Of a stretch of DNA of 64,000 nt, positions 20,001 through 26,220 are shown piece by piece. Source of the DNA: DUPQ01 sp964563155 (GTDB lineage Bacteria; Bacillota; Clostridia; DUPQ01). Location of the stretch: the NCBI GenBank assembly GCA_964563155.1, contig CAZLVL010000004.1:85596-149595 (forward strand), given 5' to 3'. Every line of letters starts with the position of its first letter. Position 1 is the stretch's first letter. Under the pieces are notes generated by a model, which worked only from the letters and a program-made list of their open reading frames with translations, had not been told where the DNA came from and did no database searches. A program made the position numbers and the translations under genes.

Positions 20001-21508
20001 CTGCATTTGCAAACCTATACTCAGGAGATTTGGTCATATCAAAAACTGTTGGTGGTATATCAGGTAGTAAAACCATGATGTTTGAATTTGCAGTTAATTT
20101 GAGCACTCCAGGCCCCTATGACTGGGAAGATTCACAAGGTAATACTGGAACAATTACCAGTGGTGATAAGATATATTTATCTCATGGTCAGACTTTTACA
20201 ATTTATAGAGTAATTCACAATACTAGTTATGAGGTCATTGAAACAAACTATAGCTGGCTAGGATATGTTACAACTTCTACTGAAGCAAGTGGAAATATTG
20301 TAGCAGGTGAAGTTAAGACTGCTGCATTTACAAATACTAACAATATATATCTTGGTGGTATAAATGGAAACCTAAGTGTTACAAAGACTACCTTAGGAGC
20401 TACAGCTGATAAGAACAAGAAATTTGACTTCACTATTACCTTTGATTCACCAACACCATACTATTACACAGGTGTTGGCGTAAGTGGAGGTAAAATAAGT
20501 AGTGGTGATAAGATAAGTCTTGCCCATGGACAAAGCATAACTATATTAGGTCTGCCAGTAGGTATTTCATATTCAGTAACAGAAGATGATTACTCTGCAG
20601 CTGGATACGTTACAAGCATGACTGGAGATACAGGCAAAATAATTGCGGATACCACGGTAACTGCTGCTTTTGAAAATACAAAAGATGTGTTTGCAAAACC
20701 AATTGGAAAGAATTTTGGAAGCCTTAATATTACTAAGACAGTAAAAGGTGAAGAAGCAGACCCAGACTATGAATTTATGTTTACCATACTCTTTGATAAT
20801 GATGAGACCTATAGTTATATAGGAAGTGGGGTAGCTGATGGAAACATAAGAAGTGGCGACAGAATAGGACTTTCTCATGGTCAAAGTATATTAATCGAAG
20901 GGATACCTGCAGGCACAAAATATCAGGTTATAGAGGACGATTATGCTGGTATAAACTATACTGTTGAAAGTGAAAACGCTGTTGGAGTTATTGAAGATGG
21001 AGAGGTAATAAGTGCAGATTTCATAAATACTCACTACATATTTGATTTAGCAGAAAAGGAAGATAAAGGAAATCTAACCCTTAAAAAGACTGTAAAAGGA
21101 GAATTTGGTGAAACAAACCGAGACTTTACCTTTATTATTACATTCTCAGATTCTAAGGAGTATTCATATTCAGGTAGTAAATCTGGAACAATAGTAAGTG
21201 GTCAATCAGTAAAACTTAAACACAATGAATTCATAACCATTGAGGGCTTGCCTTATGACACAGAATATGAAATTGTAGAAAAAGAAGATGGAAAAGAAGG
21301 TTATATAACTCAAAAAATTAATAGCGTTGGAATTATTGAGGATGAAGAGCTTGTATGCGAGTTCATAAATACTAGAAGTGGCATTCCACAAACTGCTGAC
21401 TTAAGTCAAAAAACCCTTTATACCATAGGTCTTATTGCCTCAGGTTCCTTATTAGTAATATTCGCTTTCATATTCTTCTATAACAATAAAAGAAGAGGAT
21501 TTAGATAA
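11021..21508 (+). CDS. Giant sortase-anchored repeat adhesin (~3,495 aa)
   Basis: This is a cell-wall surface protein. Residues 1-34 are a Sec signal peptide (KFRRSSRQ, a hydrophobic core, then KVFA before the likely cut). Residues about 35-960 hold Ig-like adhesin domains in which I count about five copies of an 'I-x-K-T...I-x-W-x-(I/V)' strand pattern, like collagen-binding-type MSCRAMM domains. Residues about 961-1070 are a SpaA/Cna-B-like domain (ending YYFQETAAPVGF, with the Glu used for isopeptide bonds in that family). Residues about 1075-3453 are some 20 related 105-140-residue domains (see the repeat entry). The C-terminus has IPQTA (residues 3455-3459), a hydrophobic helix and NNKRRGFR, so it is a sorting signal with Ala where LPxTG has Gly. 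The ATG at 11021 is 6 nt from AGGG, better placed than the GTG at 11018. A class B sortase follows after a terminator. Ligand unknown. Confidence 0.93.
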   Translation: MKIKFRRSSRQITSWILVLLILLGNITLTNKVFAVKDVTSLLEPNLVMEIWQDGVLINDNGELDSLKPIVVRMSMKVPVKGDDYNADPSTYVEKGDTANFNLSSAFTVLGGSVLPLTFSGVDVGTVEFKNDPSGSLVDIVFSGDDDVFNGGYSSVECAFNGYLEFDPNSKSVSIGETIIKILDKQFKIIIDADNADYTITKTGTVDKKNQKVDWSIEVGGTFGPSNIPIDLKGFTFRDDLSSVGDYIDGSFGYGAPVNHVDPVYAGDILSYTFPDSTISPQTVVFSTRIPDDKFYAVASVEQTIPNEAAIFYDGKEMTKDPAEVKLFPDKWIEKTGTTNDDPGAAEYDPTNRTITWTITANQQKKTLENVIITDMLAAGLTWEAAEWGYWDDITSTYIKQSDLAQPPSNEYVIGDIDDQIRLIITAKVDDDSYVTHIDEFYNEAFITWDGLAYSGVGSGSIGVPIGYPAIIKTSSLKKPEGTIKWSFVVDAKKQINMPMPLTVYDLLIHGASLDPGWTIDHAVPIDLTKLTPRFDQKYVDLSFVGAGLTITRHDVKDSSNNVVGDLLVIEGMTTNDTEYSFSFDTYITNPDIILNNGQSTIQNTASLFGNNIYLDNASAATSYSSNILEKEMIEVKNGTDFDVPDIYKNDRTNDANKGFNYKDKSVIFVLNVNADGVDISNRVNENNEQLGNVTVKDTLPVDWEFVDFPSGDKFLIFDGSVSNGSSITATNMYPSPVGNPPLKSSLIAGNEATFEFEGLDKKYIILVKARPIAAKIKEYFEKNGEYSITNEVNLVAEKWPKGAEEKTIVDFKSNILDKYYTHKGNGVIEWTVEYQPYDIQHPNLKIEDTIPVGLELRRDSSGNLIIGGNIEVVERALNLDGTSTEGLDVANDPGVVSYDPVQRILTIVVPKDDIGYRISYITDITGDPGVVQNSVILSGDDISFSGDPVDYIILEADSSATMKKNGNILIRKQDGLSTDPLPDTEFTIFRKVGVNYILYRVGQTNASGEIVFMSIPPGTYYFQETAAPVGFVADPTMHTLEVVYMGGGEVRTKVDGREHFEVLPQINIKNYKNLPGSIKLEKVMGLGTSFGVNHKHRFKITFRDSGGNIISSSNVFNYLGYGGAHGGVIATGGIIELEEGQWVVILGLEQGMRYEIEEIDYLKYGYDIEDITAPDSVVGSVVSGEVAAATREIQYKNKREVDSITINKTISGNGAGTNGAINEFEYTFTLKTDTASPVDVVGSFHYTITGGGSGPAGGVIKSGEKFRLEAGANIKIDGIPVISKYKFVENNYSINGYDPIPAPIEGVIGNGGPIVDNFNNNRDVGNIEITKLTVRNEDGHIDILNKFKFTVNLRVGGSHLVGIYAYEIRKTGDNSLVSSGTIESGNAAGNTFELEKDQKIIILNIPVNATFTITETDYRIWGYSLDSLTTNGGSISGDINNFSVTGNTNSGQVQEASFSNKRNVGNIKISKATVRNRPGNASILEEFEYTFSLTTKDAPIVAIEGLFHYDIIQTDTSVVLSSGIIKHNDTFVLENNQSIVIKDIPYDAVYKVTEKDYTLWGYELTGIVTLGSGMSSNGASVTGQTNGDGIKHATYTNTRNVGHLEISKVLDVDSYRPESNKEFTYSFSLRTSANQPISGTFNYLITYADSTTSNGTIANGGTFKLKEGDKIEIYDLPVNAKYSVVEYSYVVDGYRVSGIDVNDAANMSKNEASRSATGSTNKDLDQTVKFANLREVGDLKVSKLVTGLGGEVNKKFAFTISFTDVPLPAKTYEYNIYRTSDGVKIGGPHTVNSVGANTIELEDGQYALIEAIPKNVKYTVVETDYYAQGYKPNPSNGTHNGTIEYVDSAGVVKNADFVNRTFGTFKFEKKISGLSYDNRDFKFRVIFSDNGTYPYTKSDGTTGTIASGGTIELKGDQHIVLEEVDVGVLVTVEEYDVDGTAFLVDPVSKEHQDVIVRGVEKSVTFTNTTIGHLVLTKTVSGIFADLNKKFKFDIEFDDALPHAYTSINGGPSGTITTSGTIELSDGQGIEFANLPAALNYRIEEHDYVADGYMCPSFQRVTTGSITLGNTDEINYLNSTIGKLKIEKILEGDQGNIDYEFEFKVTMTGVENKSYGFDIHKANHDLVSSGNITFDNAGILEGIKLKAGQYIIIHHLPCSEAFTVVETDHYNDGYKLVEKTGDVGNIVRGEIKTATFTNKTVGHLEIEKLVDDIAYGDVNDIFEFTITMTDSADVPLAGTYWYNINGGLYNNSITLDAFGSDTIELKHNDVINLIDLPPGTKYTITETDPYNRGYLIDLTPKTGVININTTTKLLFTNNTVGHLKVEKIVAGNAGDLTKDFEFVLELLNSDDTPHVGKYENYDKDGNKNPVDIGNGDTFKLKGAESILITKLPTGVKYKITETDYINDGYITSPSLIASGTIVKANEANAKVETFTNTKDVGYLEITKEVDGFGSDPNKSFTFTIDFDDTAPHDYTGLNGGPSGTIASTGTFVLKHGQGIRFGDLPVGVKYTVTENDYFVDGYYTDPTTRVFTGNISLGITDRAEYVNTMLGKLEIRKELVGEKGDNNFDFEFKITMLDAASKTFAYEIFNNDNTLFNNGNINFNALGESDTIKLKNGQYIVIHHLPSDASFIVTESDHYKDGYKQVLVVGDTGVIKLGEKADASFTNQTIGHLEFEKFIDDVNFANANDDFEFTITMTDSADVPLVGTYWYNLNAGVFDKSITLDALGSATVELKHGDVINIRELPPGTKYSITETDSYARGYLVDAATRTGEIDINTKDYFLFTNKAIGYLKLEKFVAGNGGDLTKKFTFTITFSDGKTYPYKGSGVADGVLASGTTIDLAHGESILFEDLPAGLGYTIIENDYVMDGYFTTRVDDVGTISLANTSEARFTNTRNIGDLEVTKTVIGVSAKLFKFTVDFVGANFLYDYYIDGVYAGQIASGGSFHLAHGQKALIKELPSGTTYKVTEDDYFIEGYVTSSIDETGVIATGLVSTAAFANLYSGDLVISKTVGGISGSKTMMFEFAVNLSTPGPYDWEDSQGNTGTITSGDKIYLSHGQTFTIYRVIHNTSYEVIETNYSWLGYVTTSTEASGNIVAGEVKTAAFTNTNNIYLGGINGNLSVTKTTLGATADKNKKFDFTITFDSPTPYYYTGVGVSGGKISSGDKISLAHGQSITILGLPVGISYSVTEDDYSAAGYVTSMTGDTGKIIADTTVTAAFENTKDVFAKPIGKNFGSLNITKTVKGEEADPDYEFMFTILFDNDETYSYIGSGVADGNIRSGDRIGLSHGQSILIEGIPAGTKYQVIEDDYAGINYTVESENAVGVIEDGEVISADFINTHYIFDLAEKEDKGNLTLKKTVKGEFGETNRDFTFIITFSDSKEYSYSGSKSGTIVSGQSVKLKHNEFITIEGLPYDTEYEIVEKEDGKEGYITQKINSVGIIEDEELVCEFINTRSGIPQTADLSQKTLYTIGLIASGSLLVIFAFIFFYNNKRRGFR
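16928..18334 (+). repeat. Four-domain super-repeat, first copy
   Basis: Domains 8-11 of the adhesin (469 residues) match domains 12-15 in the same order. Shared signatures are NGGPSGTI in the first domain, GQYIIIHHLP and ETDHYNDGYK in the second, TITMTDSADVPLAGTYWYN in the third and VAGNAGDLTK in the fourth. A 22-nt run (17705-17726) is identical to 19112-19133. Confidence 0.85.
18335..19705 (+). repeat. Four-domain super-repeat, second copy
   Basis: Domains 12-15 (457 residues) parallel the first copy: NGGPSGTI, GQYIVIHHLP with ESDHYKDGYK, TITMTDSADVPLVGTYWYN, and VAGNGGDLTK. The fourth domain has diverged most in its second half. This shows that the array grew by duplication of multi-domain blocks as well as single units. 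Confidence 0.85.
21383..21400 (+). other. Non-canonical sortase sorting motif IPQTAD
   Basis: This encodes I-P-Q-T-A-D, 40 residues from the C-terminus, followed by a membrane helix and a basic tail. The layout is that of a cell-wall sorting signal, but it has Ile for Leu and Ala for Gly relative to LPxTG. The Q-T core recalls class B motifs such as NPQTN. Confidence 0.7.
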
Positions 21509-21516
21509 GCTAAAAA

Positions 21517-21549
21517 CTCCAGTGCCTTAAAAAGCACTGGAGATTTTAT
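21517..21549 (+). terminator. Terminator after the adhesin
   Basis: A perfect 9-bp stem CTCCAGTGC / GCACTGGAG (21517-21525 and 21534-21542) is followed by ATTTTAT. The T-tract is short, so readthrough into the sortase gene is possible. I see no convincing separate promoter for the sortase. Confidence 0.7.
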
Positions 21550-21595
21550 CAATTATATGGTTGTTATAAATACAGATTATTAAGTTATAAGTGGG

Positions 21596-22465
21596 ATGTT
21601 GAAAATATTGAGTAGTAGAAAGAAAATTAATATTGTTCTTATAGTAATTATGGTTATTTTGGCCATAGCTTTTATTATTTTTGCACTTTTATTCCATTTT
21701 GATAAGAAGCAATATCTAATTGCTGACGATTTGTATAAAAGCATTAGAAGCCAAGTTGTATTAGATAATCCACAAGTCTCTTTGCCAGATGAAGACAAGA
21801 ATCAAGATAGTGAAAAAGACATTAATACTGAGGATAATAGCAAGAAGGAAGAAGTTCCTGATTTAAAAGAAGATCCTTTCGTAGAGGCCAAACCCTTTAA
21901 AATACCAAAGATTGATTTTGATTTGTTAAAAGAAATAAATCCTCAGGTTGTAGCTTGGATATGCTCTGAAGATGGAGTGATAGATTATCCTCTTGTAAAA
22001 GGAGAGGATAACTACTATTATCTAGACCGTCTTTTTACAAAAGAGACAAATAGTTCAGGGTCAATATTCTTGGATTTTCGAAATAGTGAGGATTTTTCTG
22101 ATAAGGCAGCAGTAATATATGGGCATAATATGAAAAATGGTACAATGTTTGCCCAACTTATGAAATACAAGTCTCAAGACTTTTATGAGAAACACCCCCG
22201 TATTTATTTAATAACACCTAGAGGTGATTTTGTAATAGAGCTATTTAGTGGCTTTTTAGCTGATGGTAAATATGAGTTTATTAGATTTGATTTTTTAGAT
22301 GATTTAGACTTTTTGGACTACATAGACTCTTTGTATTCATTATCTACCTTTACAAGCTCAGTAAAGATTGAACCAAATGACCAGGTTATGGCTCTTAGTA
22401 CCTGCGCTTATGACTTTTCCAATGCAAGATTTGTAGTTTTTGGAAAGTTGATACCAATTGAGTAG
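21596..22465 (+). CDS. Class B sortase
   Basis: This membrane-anchored transpeptidase would link the upstream adhesin to the wall. It has 289 residues with an N-terminal signal-anchor helix (about 11-33), an acidic linker (55-95), and a catalytic domain that starts with the class B hallmark INPQVVAWICSEDGVIDYPLVK-type region (114-135, given here by its key residues N115, W121 and P132). The catalytic triad is visible as His177 (IYGHNMKNG), Cys270 (LSTCAYDF) and Arg278 (NARFVVFGK). The ATG at 21596 lacks a well-spaced ribosome site (GTGGG directly abuts it), so the start is less certain. It lies 87 nt after the adhesin, whose IPQTA signal is the obvious substrate; that pairing is inference. 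Confidence 0.9.
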   Translation: MLKILSSRKKINIVLIVIMVILAIAFIIFALLFHFDKKQYLIADDLYKSIRSQVVLDNPQVSLPDEDKNQDSEKDINTEDNSKKEEVPDLKEDPFVEAKPFKIPKIDFDLLKEINPQVVAWICSEDGVIDYPLVKGEDNYYYLDRLFTKETNSSGSIFLDFRNSEDFSDKAAVIYGHNMKNGTMFAQLMKYKSQDFYEKHPRIYLITPRGDFVIELFSGFLADGKYEFIRFDFLDDLDFLDYIDSLYSLSTFTSSVKIEPNDQVMALSTCAYDFSNARFVVFGKLIPIE

Positions 22466-22487
22466 TTAAAGCAATTAATATTGCATG

Positions 22488-22516
22488 TTATCAAAAATAT
22501 GATAAACTTATATAAA
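22488..22516 (+). promoter_or_regulatory. Promoter of the pheST leader
   Basis: TTATCA (22488-22493), a 17-nt spacer and TATAAA (22511-22516) fit a sigma-A promoter whose start point would fall just before the first conserved bases of the T-box leader. Confidence 0.55.
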
Positions 22517-22742
22517 TACTGTGAAGAAAGAAAGTAACTTATTGGACTTTTATTAGAGAAACAATACCTTGGCTGGAAGTATTGTAAAAGAGAAGATAAG
22601 CGAAGTTCCTTTTGGAGTAGTTCAGATGAACTAATAGTAGTTTGAATCGGAAGAATACCGTTAAAAGTTCCTTACATTGTTTGATGTGTAGTCTCATGGT
22701 TTGAATCAGCTTTCACCCTATTGGGATGAAAGCTTTTATTTT
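22517..22742 (+). promoter_or_regulatory. T-box leader of pheST with UUC (Phe) specifier
   Basis: Stem I can be traced by pairing: CTTAT (22538-22542) with ATAAG (22596-22600), CTTTTA (22547-22552) with TAAAAG (22585-22590), and CAATAC (22562-22567) with GTATTG (22579-22584). An AGAGA bulge lies on the 5' side and the apical loop is CTTGGCTGGAA, as in T-box riboswitches. The specifier loop gives TTC at 22606-22608, matching the GAA anticodon of tRNA-Phe, followed by the typical CTTTTGGAGTAG. A later helix, TCGG...CCGTTA, matches stem III. The canonical antiterminator sequence AGGGTGGnACCGCG was not found (see findings). Uncharged tRNA-Phe should switch on pheST. Confidence 0.78.
22708..22742 (+). 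terminator. Regulated terminator of the pheS T-box
   Basis: AGCTTTCA-CCC pairs with GGG-A-TGAAAGCT (11 pairs, one bulged A, TATT loop), followed by TTTATTTT. It ends directly before the GGAGG ribosome site of pheS, as expected for transcription attenuation. Confidence 0.85.
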
Positions 22743-22753
22743 GGAGGAATATT

Positions 22754-23770
22754 ATGTTGCAATTGGATGATCTAATTAAAAGAGCAAAAGATGAGGTGGA
22801 AGTAGCCAAAAATCTTAAGGACCTAGAAGACCTTAGGATTAAATACTTGGGTAAAAAGGGAGAAATCACCCAAGTGCTTAGAGGTATGTCCTCTTTGTCA
22901 CCAGAAGAAAGGCCCCTGGCAGGAAAGGCTGCCAATGAAGCCAGAGAAAGCATTGAGTCTATGTTAGAAGATGCTAAAGATAGAATTGAAAAAGTTTTAC
23001 TCAATGAAAAGATTGAAGAAGAGACCTTGGATGTAACTATGCCAGGGAAAAGAACTAAATTAGGTCATCTTCATCCTTTTACCTCAATAATTGAAAGAAT
23101 TCAAAATGTCTTTTTGGGACTAGGATACACCATAGAAGAAGGTCCAGAGATAGAAACTGTTCATTACAATTTCGACCAATTAAATACACCTGAAGGTCAT
23201 CCTTCTAAGGATGAACAAGATACCTTCTACTTTAATGCTGAAAAGTTGCTCCGGACCCAGACATCTCCAGTACAAGCTAGGGTTATGGAAAGATCAAAAC
23301 CCCCCATTAGAATAATATGTCCTGGAAGAGTATATAGGTCAGATGCTGTGGATGCTACCCACTCACCAGTCTTTCATCAGATCGAAGTATTAGTAGTGGA
23401 TGAGGGGATTACTATGGCTAATCTAGTAGCTACCTTAAAGTTATTTGCTAAAGAGCTTTTTGGAGAGGATACTGAGATTCGTCTTAGACCCCATTACTTT
23501 CCATTTACAGAACCTAGTGCAGAGGTGGATGTTTCTTGCTGGGTATGTAAAGGGGTGGGTTGTTCAGTATGCAAAAATGAAGGTTTTGTTGAAATATTAG
23601 GGGCTGGTATGGTTCATCCTAATGTTTTAAGAAACTGTGGCATAGAACCAGAGGTATACAGTGGATTTGCCTTTGGTCTAGGAGTTGAAAGAACAGCTAT
23701 GGCAGTTTACGGAATAAATGATTTAAGACTATTATATGAAAATGATATGAGATTTTTGTCTCAATTTTAG
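22754..23770 (+). CDS. pheS: Phenylalanine-tRNA ligase alpha subunit
   Basis: This is the catalytic subunit of the (alpha-beta)2 enzyme that charges tRNA-Phe. Its 338 residues are the usual length. The N-terminal 85 residues are the coiled-coil tRNA-binding arm. The class II catalytic core follows, with motif 2 around PPIRIICPGRVYRSD and motif 3 as FGLGVERTAMAVYGI. SAEVDVSCWVC and VCKNEGFVEILGAGMVHPNV are standard PheS segments. GGAGG at 22743-22747 precedes the ATG. pheT follows after 8 nt. Expression is most likely controlled by the T-box upstream. Confidence 0.98.
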   Translation: MLQLDDLIKRAKDEVEVAKNLKDLEDLRIKYLGKKGEITQVLRGMSSLSPEERPLAGKAANEARESIESMLEDAKDRIEKVLLNEKIEEETLDVTMPGKRTKLGHLHPFTSIIERIQNVFLGLGYTIEEGPEIETVHYNFDQLNTPEGHPSKDEQDTFYFNAEKLLRTQTSPVQARVMERSKPPIRIICPGRVYRSDAVDATHSPVFHQIEVLVVDEGITMANLVATLKLFAKELFGEDTEIRLRPHYFPFTEPSAEVDVSCWVCKGVGCSVCKNEGFVEILGAGMVHPNVLRNCGIEPEVYSGFAFGLGVERTAMAVYGINDLRLLYENDMRFLSQF

Positions 23771-23778
23771 GAGGAAAC

Positions 23779-26166
23779 ATGAAAGTCCCATTTAAATGGA
23801 TAAAAGAATTTGTAGATATTGATGTTGATATAAGGGAATTTTGTGAGATTATGACCTTAAGTGGAACCAAGGTAGAAGGCTTTAACTATTTGGGTGAAAA
23901 CATTGAAGGTGTTGTTACTGGAAAAATCACAAGCTTAAAAAAACATGAAGATTCAGACCATCTTTTGATTGCCCAAGTTGATGTAGGGGACAAGACTGTC
24001 CAAATAGTAACCGGTGCTCCTAATGTTGAACAAGGACAAGTTGTTCCAGTGGCTCTTGATGGAGCCAGATTGCCTAAAGGGCTGAATATTAAAAAGAGTA
24101 AACTAAGAGGTGTTATGTCTGAAGGAATGCTGTGTTCTATAGATGAACTGGACTTAACAAGCAATGACTACCCAGATGCTAGTAAAAATGGAATATGGGT
24201 TTTAGAACCTGATACTTCATTAGGTAAAGACATTAGAGAATATGCTGGGCTGGATGACTATGTTATTGAGTTTGAAATAACACCAAATAGGCCAGACTGC
24301 TATTCTGTAAGAGGTATTATAAATGAAGCCTCTGGAGTCTTAAGATCTCCAATAAAGAAAGCTGAATATTCATTAAAAAAAGAAGGTGCAAAAAAAGTAG
24401 AGGACTATGCCAGTGTGGAAATTTCTGACTTTGACCTTTGTCCTAGATATTGTGGAAGAATAATAACAGATGTTTTAATACAGCCTTCTCCAGATTGGAT
24501 GAGAGAAAGACTTAGAAATTCAGGTATTAGGCCAATTAATAATATAGTAGATATAACTAATTATGTGCTTTTAGAAATGGGCCAACCCATGCATGCCTTT
24601 GATTTAAATTATTTAGAAGGTGCTCATATCAATGTTAGAAGAGCTTTTGAAAATGAAAAGGTTGTTACAATAGATGAAAAGGAAAGAGCACTAGATTCTT
24701 CTATGTTGGTTATTGCAGATAAGAATAAAACTGTTGCGGTAGCTGGGGTTATGGGAGCAATGAACAGTGAAGTTAAGCAATCAACTAAGACTGTGCTTTT
24801 TGAGTCTGCTAACTTTAATTCCACCAGTGTCAGGCTTACTGCTAAAAAATTGGGTATGAGAACTGATTCTTCTGGCTTGTTTGAAAAGGGTTTAGACCCC
24901 TATAATGCCTTGGATGCCATAAATAGGGCTTGTGAGTTAGTAGAGCTTTTAGGAGCAGGTAAGGTGGTAAAGGGAGTTATTGATGTTAAACAAGACTTGC
25001 CTGAAATTAGAGAAATAGAATTTGATTATCAAGCTATTAATAGGCTTTTAGGAACTCAAATAAGTGAAGAAAAAATGGTAGAACTTTTAAGTGCTGCTGG
25101 ATTTAAAGTAGATAGCAATAATCTTGTTACTATACCAAGTTATAGGGGTGATGTAAGGATTATGGCTGATTTAGCAGAAGAGGTTGCTAGATTTTATGAC
25201 TATAACAACATTGTTCCTTCTTTAAACCTAGGTAAATCTGTAACTCAAGGCCGTTTAAGTCATAGGCAAATGGTAAGAAGCGAAATTAGAAAGGTTATGG
25301 TAGCCTCAGGGCTTAGTGAAATAATGACCTACTCATTTATAAGCCCTAAAGTATATGATAGATTAGGTCTATCTAATGATAGTGAATTGAGAAACTACTT
25401 GACCATTAAGAATCCTCTTGGAGAAGATTTTTCAGTTATGAGAACCACAACCTTACCTTCAATGCTAAAGGTTATATCCCATAACTTTAATAGAAATGTA
25501 GAGAAGGGAAGATTTTTTGAGATGGCAAAGACCTATCATCCCAAAAAAGAATCTGATAAAGAGGATCTTGAAATTGAAACCCTTGTTATAGGGGCCTATG
25601 GAGACTTTGATTTTTATGTTCTTAAGGGAATTAGTGAAAATCTATTTGATGCTTTAAATATTAGTGATTATGAGTTTAGGACCAATAAGGAAAATCCTCT
25701 TTATCATCTTGGAAGATGTGCAGATATCTTTATTGGAAAAGACAAAGTGGGAGAAATAGGCCAGGTTAAATATGAAGTTAGTGATGCCTTTGACAGCCCT
25801 AAAGATTCCTATGCTTTGACCTTAGAAGTTGAAGCTTTAGTTAAAAATACTAGCTTTGATAAAAAATTTGTGGCCCTTCCTAGATTTCCACACTCTCAAA
25901 GAGATTTATCTTTAGTGGTAAAAAAAGATATTAGCTCTTTAGAAATAACAAATATAGCTCTAGAGTCTTCCTTGGGAATTTTAGAAAGTATTAACTTGTT
26001 TGATATGTATACTGGTTCACAGATAGAAAAAGGTTATAAGAGTTTATCCTATTCATTAACCTTTAGATCCTTAGAAAAAACCTTACAAGAAGAGGAAGTT
26101 AACAAGGCCATTGATAATATTATCAAAAACCTGGAAGATAAACTTGAGGCTAAGATCAGAAGTTGA
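23779..26166 (+). CDS. pheT: Phenylalanine-tRNA ligase beta subunit
   Basis: This 795-residue partner of PheS edits mischarged Tyr-tRNA and binds tRNA. The domain order is normal: an EMAP/OB tRNA-binding domain at about 40-150 (HEDSDHLLIAQVDVG), B3/B4 editing domain around 210-370 (RPINNIVDITNYVLLEMGQP), B5 around 400-470 (PSYRGDVRIMADLAEEVAR), the class II-like core, and a C-terminal anticodon-binding FDX-ACB domain (PRFPHSQRDLSLVVKKD). TAGGAGGAAAC just before the ATG provides the ribosome site. No anomalies were seen. Confidence 0.98.
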   Translation: MKVPFKWIKEFVDIDVDIREFCEIMTLSGTKVEGFNYLGENIEGVVTGKITSLKKHEDSDHLLIAQVDVGDKTVQIVTGAPNVEQGQVVPVALDGARLPKGLNIKKSKLRGVMSEGMLCSIDELDLTSNDYPDASKNGIWVLEPDTSLGKDIREYAGLDDYVIEFEITPNRPDCYSVRGIINEASGVLRSPIKKAEYSLKKEGAKKVEDYASVEISDFDLCPRYCGRIITDVLIQPSPDWMRERLRNSGIRPINNIVDITNYVLLEMGQPMHAFDLNYLEGAHINVRRAFENEKVVTIDEKERALDSSMLVIADKNKTVAVAGVMGAMNSEVKQSTKTVLFESANFNSTSVRLTAKKLGMRTDSSGLFEKGLDPYNALDAINRACELVELLGAGKVVKGVIDVKQDLPEIREIEFDYQAINRLLGTQISEEKMVELLSAAGFKVDSNNLVTIPSYRGDVRIMADLAEEVARFYDYNNIVPSLNLGKSVTQGRLSHRQMVRSEIRKVMVASGLSEIMTYSFISPKVYDRLGLSNDSELRNYLTIKNPLGEDFSVMRTTTLPSMLKVISHNFNRNVEKGRFFEMAKTYHPKKESDKEDLEIETLVIGAYGDFDFYVLKGISENLFDALNISDYEFRTNKENPLYHLGRCADIFIGKDKVGEIGQVKYEVSDAFDSPKDSYALTLEVEALVKNTSFDKKFVALPRFPHSQRDLSLVVKKDISSLEITNIALESSLGILESINLFDMYTGSQIEKGYKSLSYSLTFRSLEKTLQEEEVNKAIDNIIKNLEDKLEAKIRS

Positions 26167-26171
26167 ATTGG

Positions 26172-26200
26172 TTGAGTAAGGGTAGGACCTGTATTATAAT
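26172..26200 (+). promoter_or_regulatory. Promoter of the RodA-like SEDS gene
   Basis: TTGAGT (26172-26177), a 17-nt spacer and a perfect TATAAT (26195-26200) lie in the 54-nt gap after pheT. GAGG at 26207-26210 is the ribosome site. Confidence 0.75.
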
Positions 26201-26220
26201 TAGGCTGAGGAAAAGATTAA

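Larger units (their letters stand above)
14243..21379 (+). repeat. Array of about 20 tandem DUF7601/DUF5979-like domains
   Basis: Each unit starts with a strand of the type G-(H/N/D)-L-x-(I/V)-x-K, continues with F-x-F-x-(I/V), then SGG-x-(I/F)-x-L-x-x-G-Q, LP-x-x-(T/V)-x-Y-x-(V/I)-x-E-x-D-Y, and ends in F-x-N-T. Unit starts that I placed are 14243, 14621, 14990, 15410, 15821, 16226, 16604, 16928, 17258, 17618, 17975, 18335, 18665, 19025, 19382, 19706, 20024, 20363, 20714 and 21065. The invariant Lys in the first strand and the Glu of the ETDY/EDDY motif are the pair expected to form intramolecular isopeptide bonds in Cna-B-like folds. The family naming is from memory and should be taken as approximate. 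Confidence 0.85.

Noticed and set aside
14243..21379. Repeats considered as a CRISPR array or transposon-derived repeat
   Set aside because: The units are 320-420 nt, in frame, and encode related protein domains; there are no short identical repeats with unique spacers.
22487..22507. GTTATCA...TGATAAAC hairpin after the sortase gene as a terminator
   Set aside because: The stem is AT-only in practice, there is no T-tract, and it overlaps the pheST promoter.
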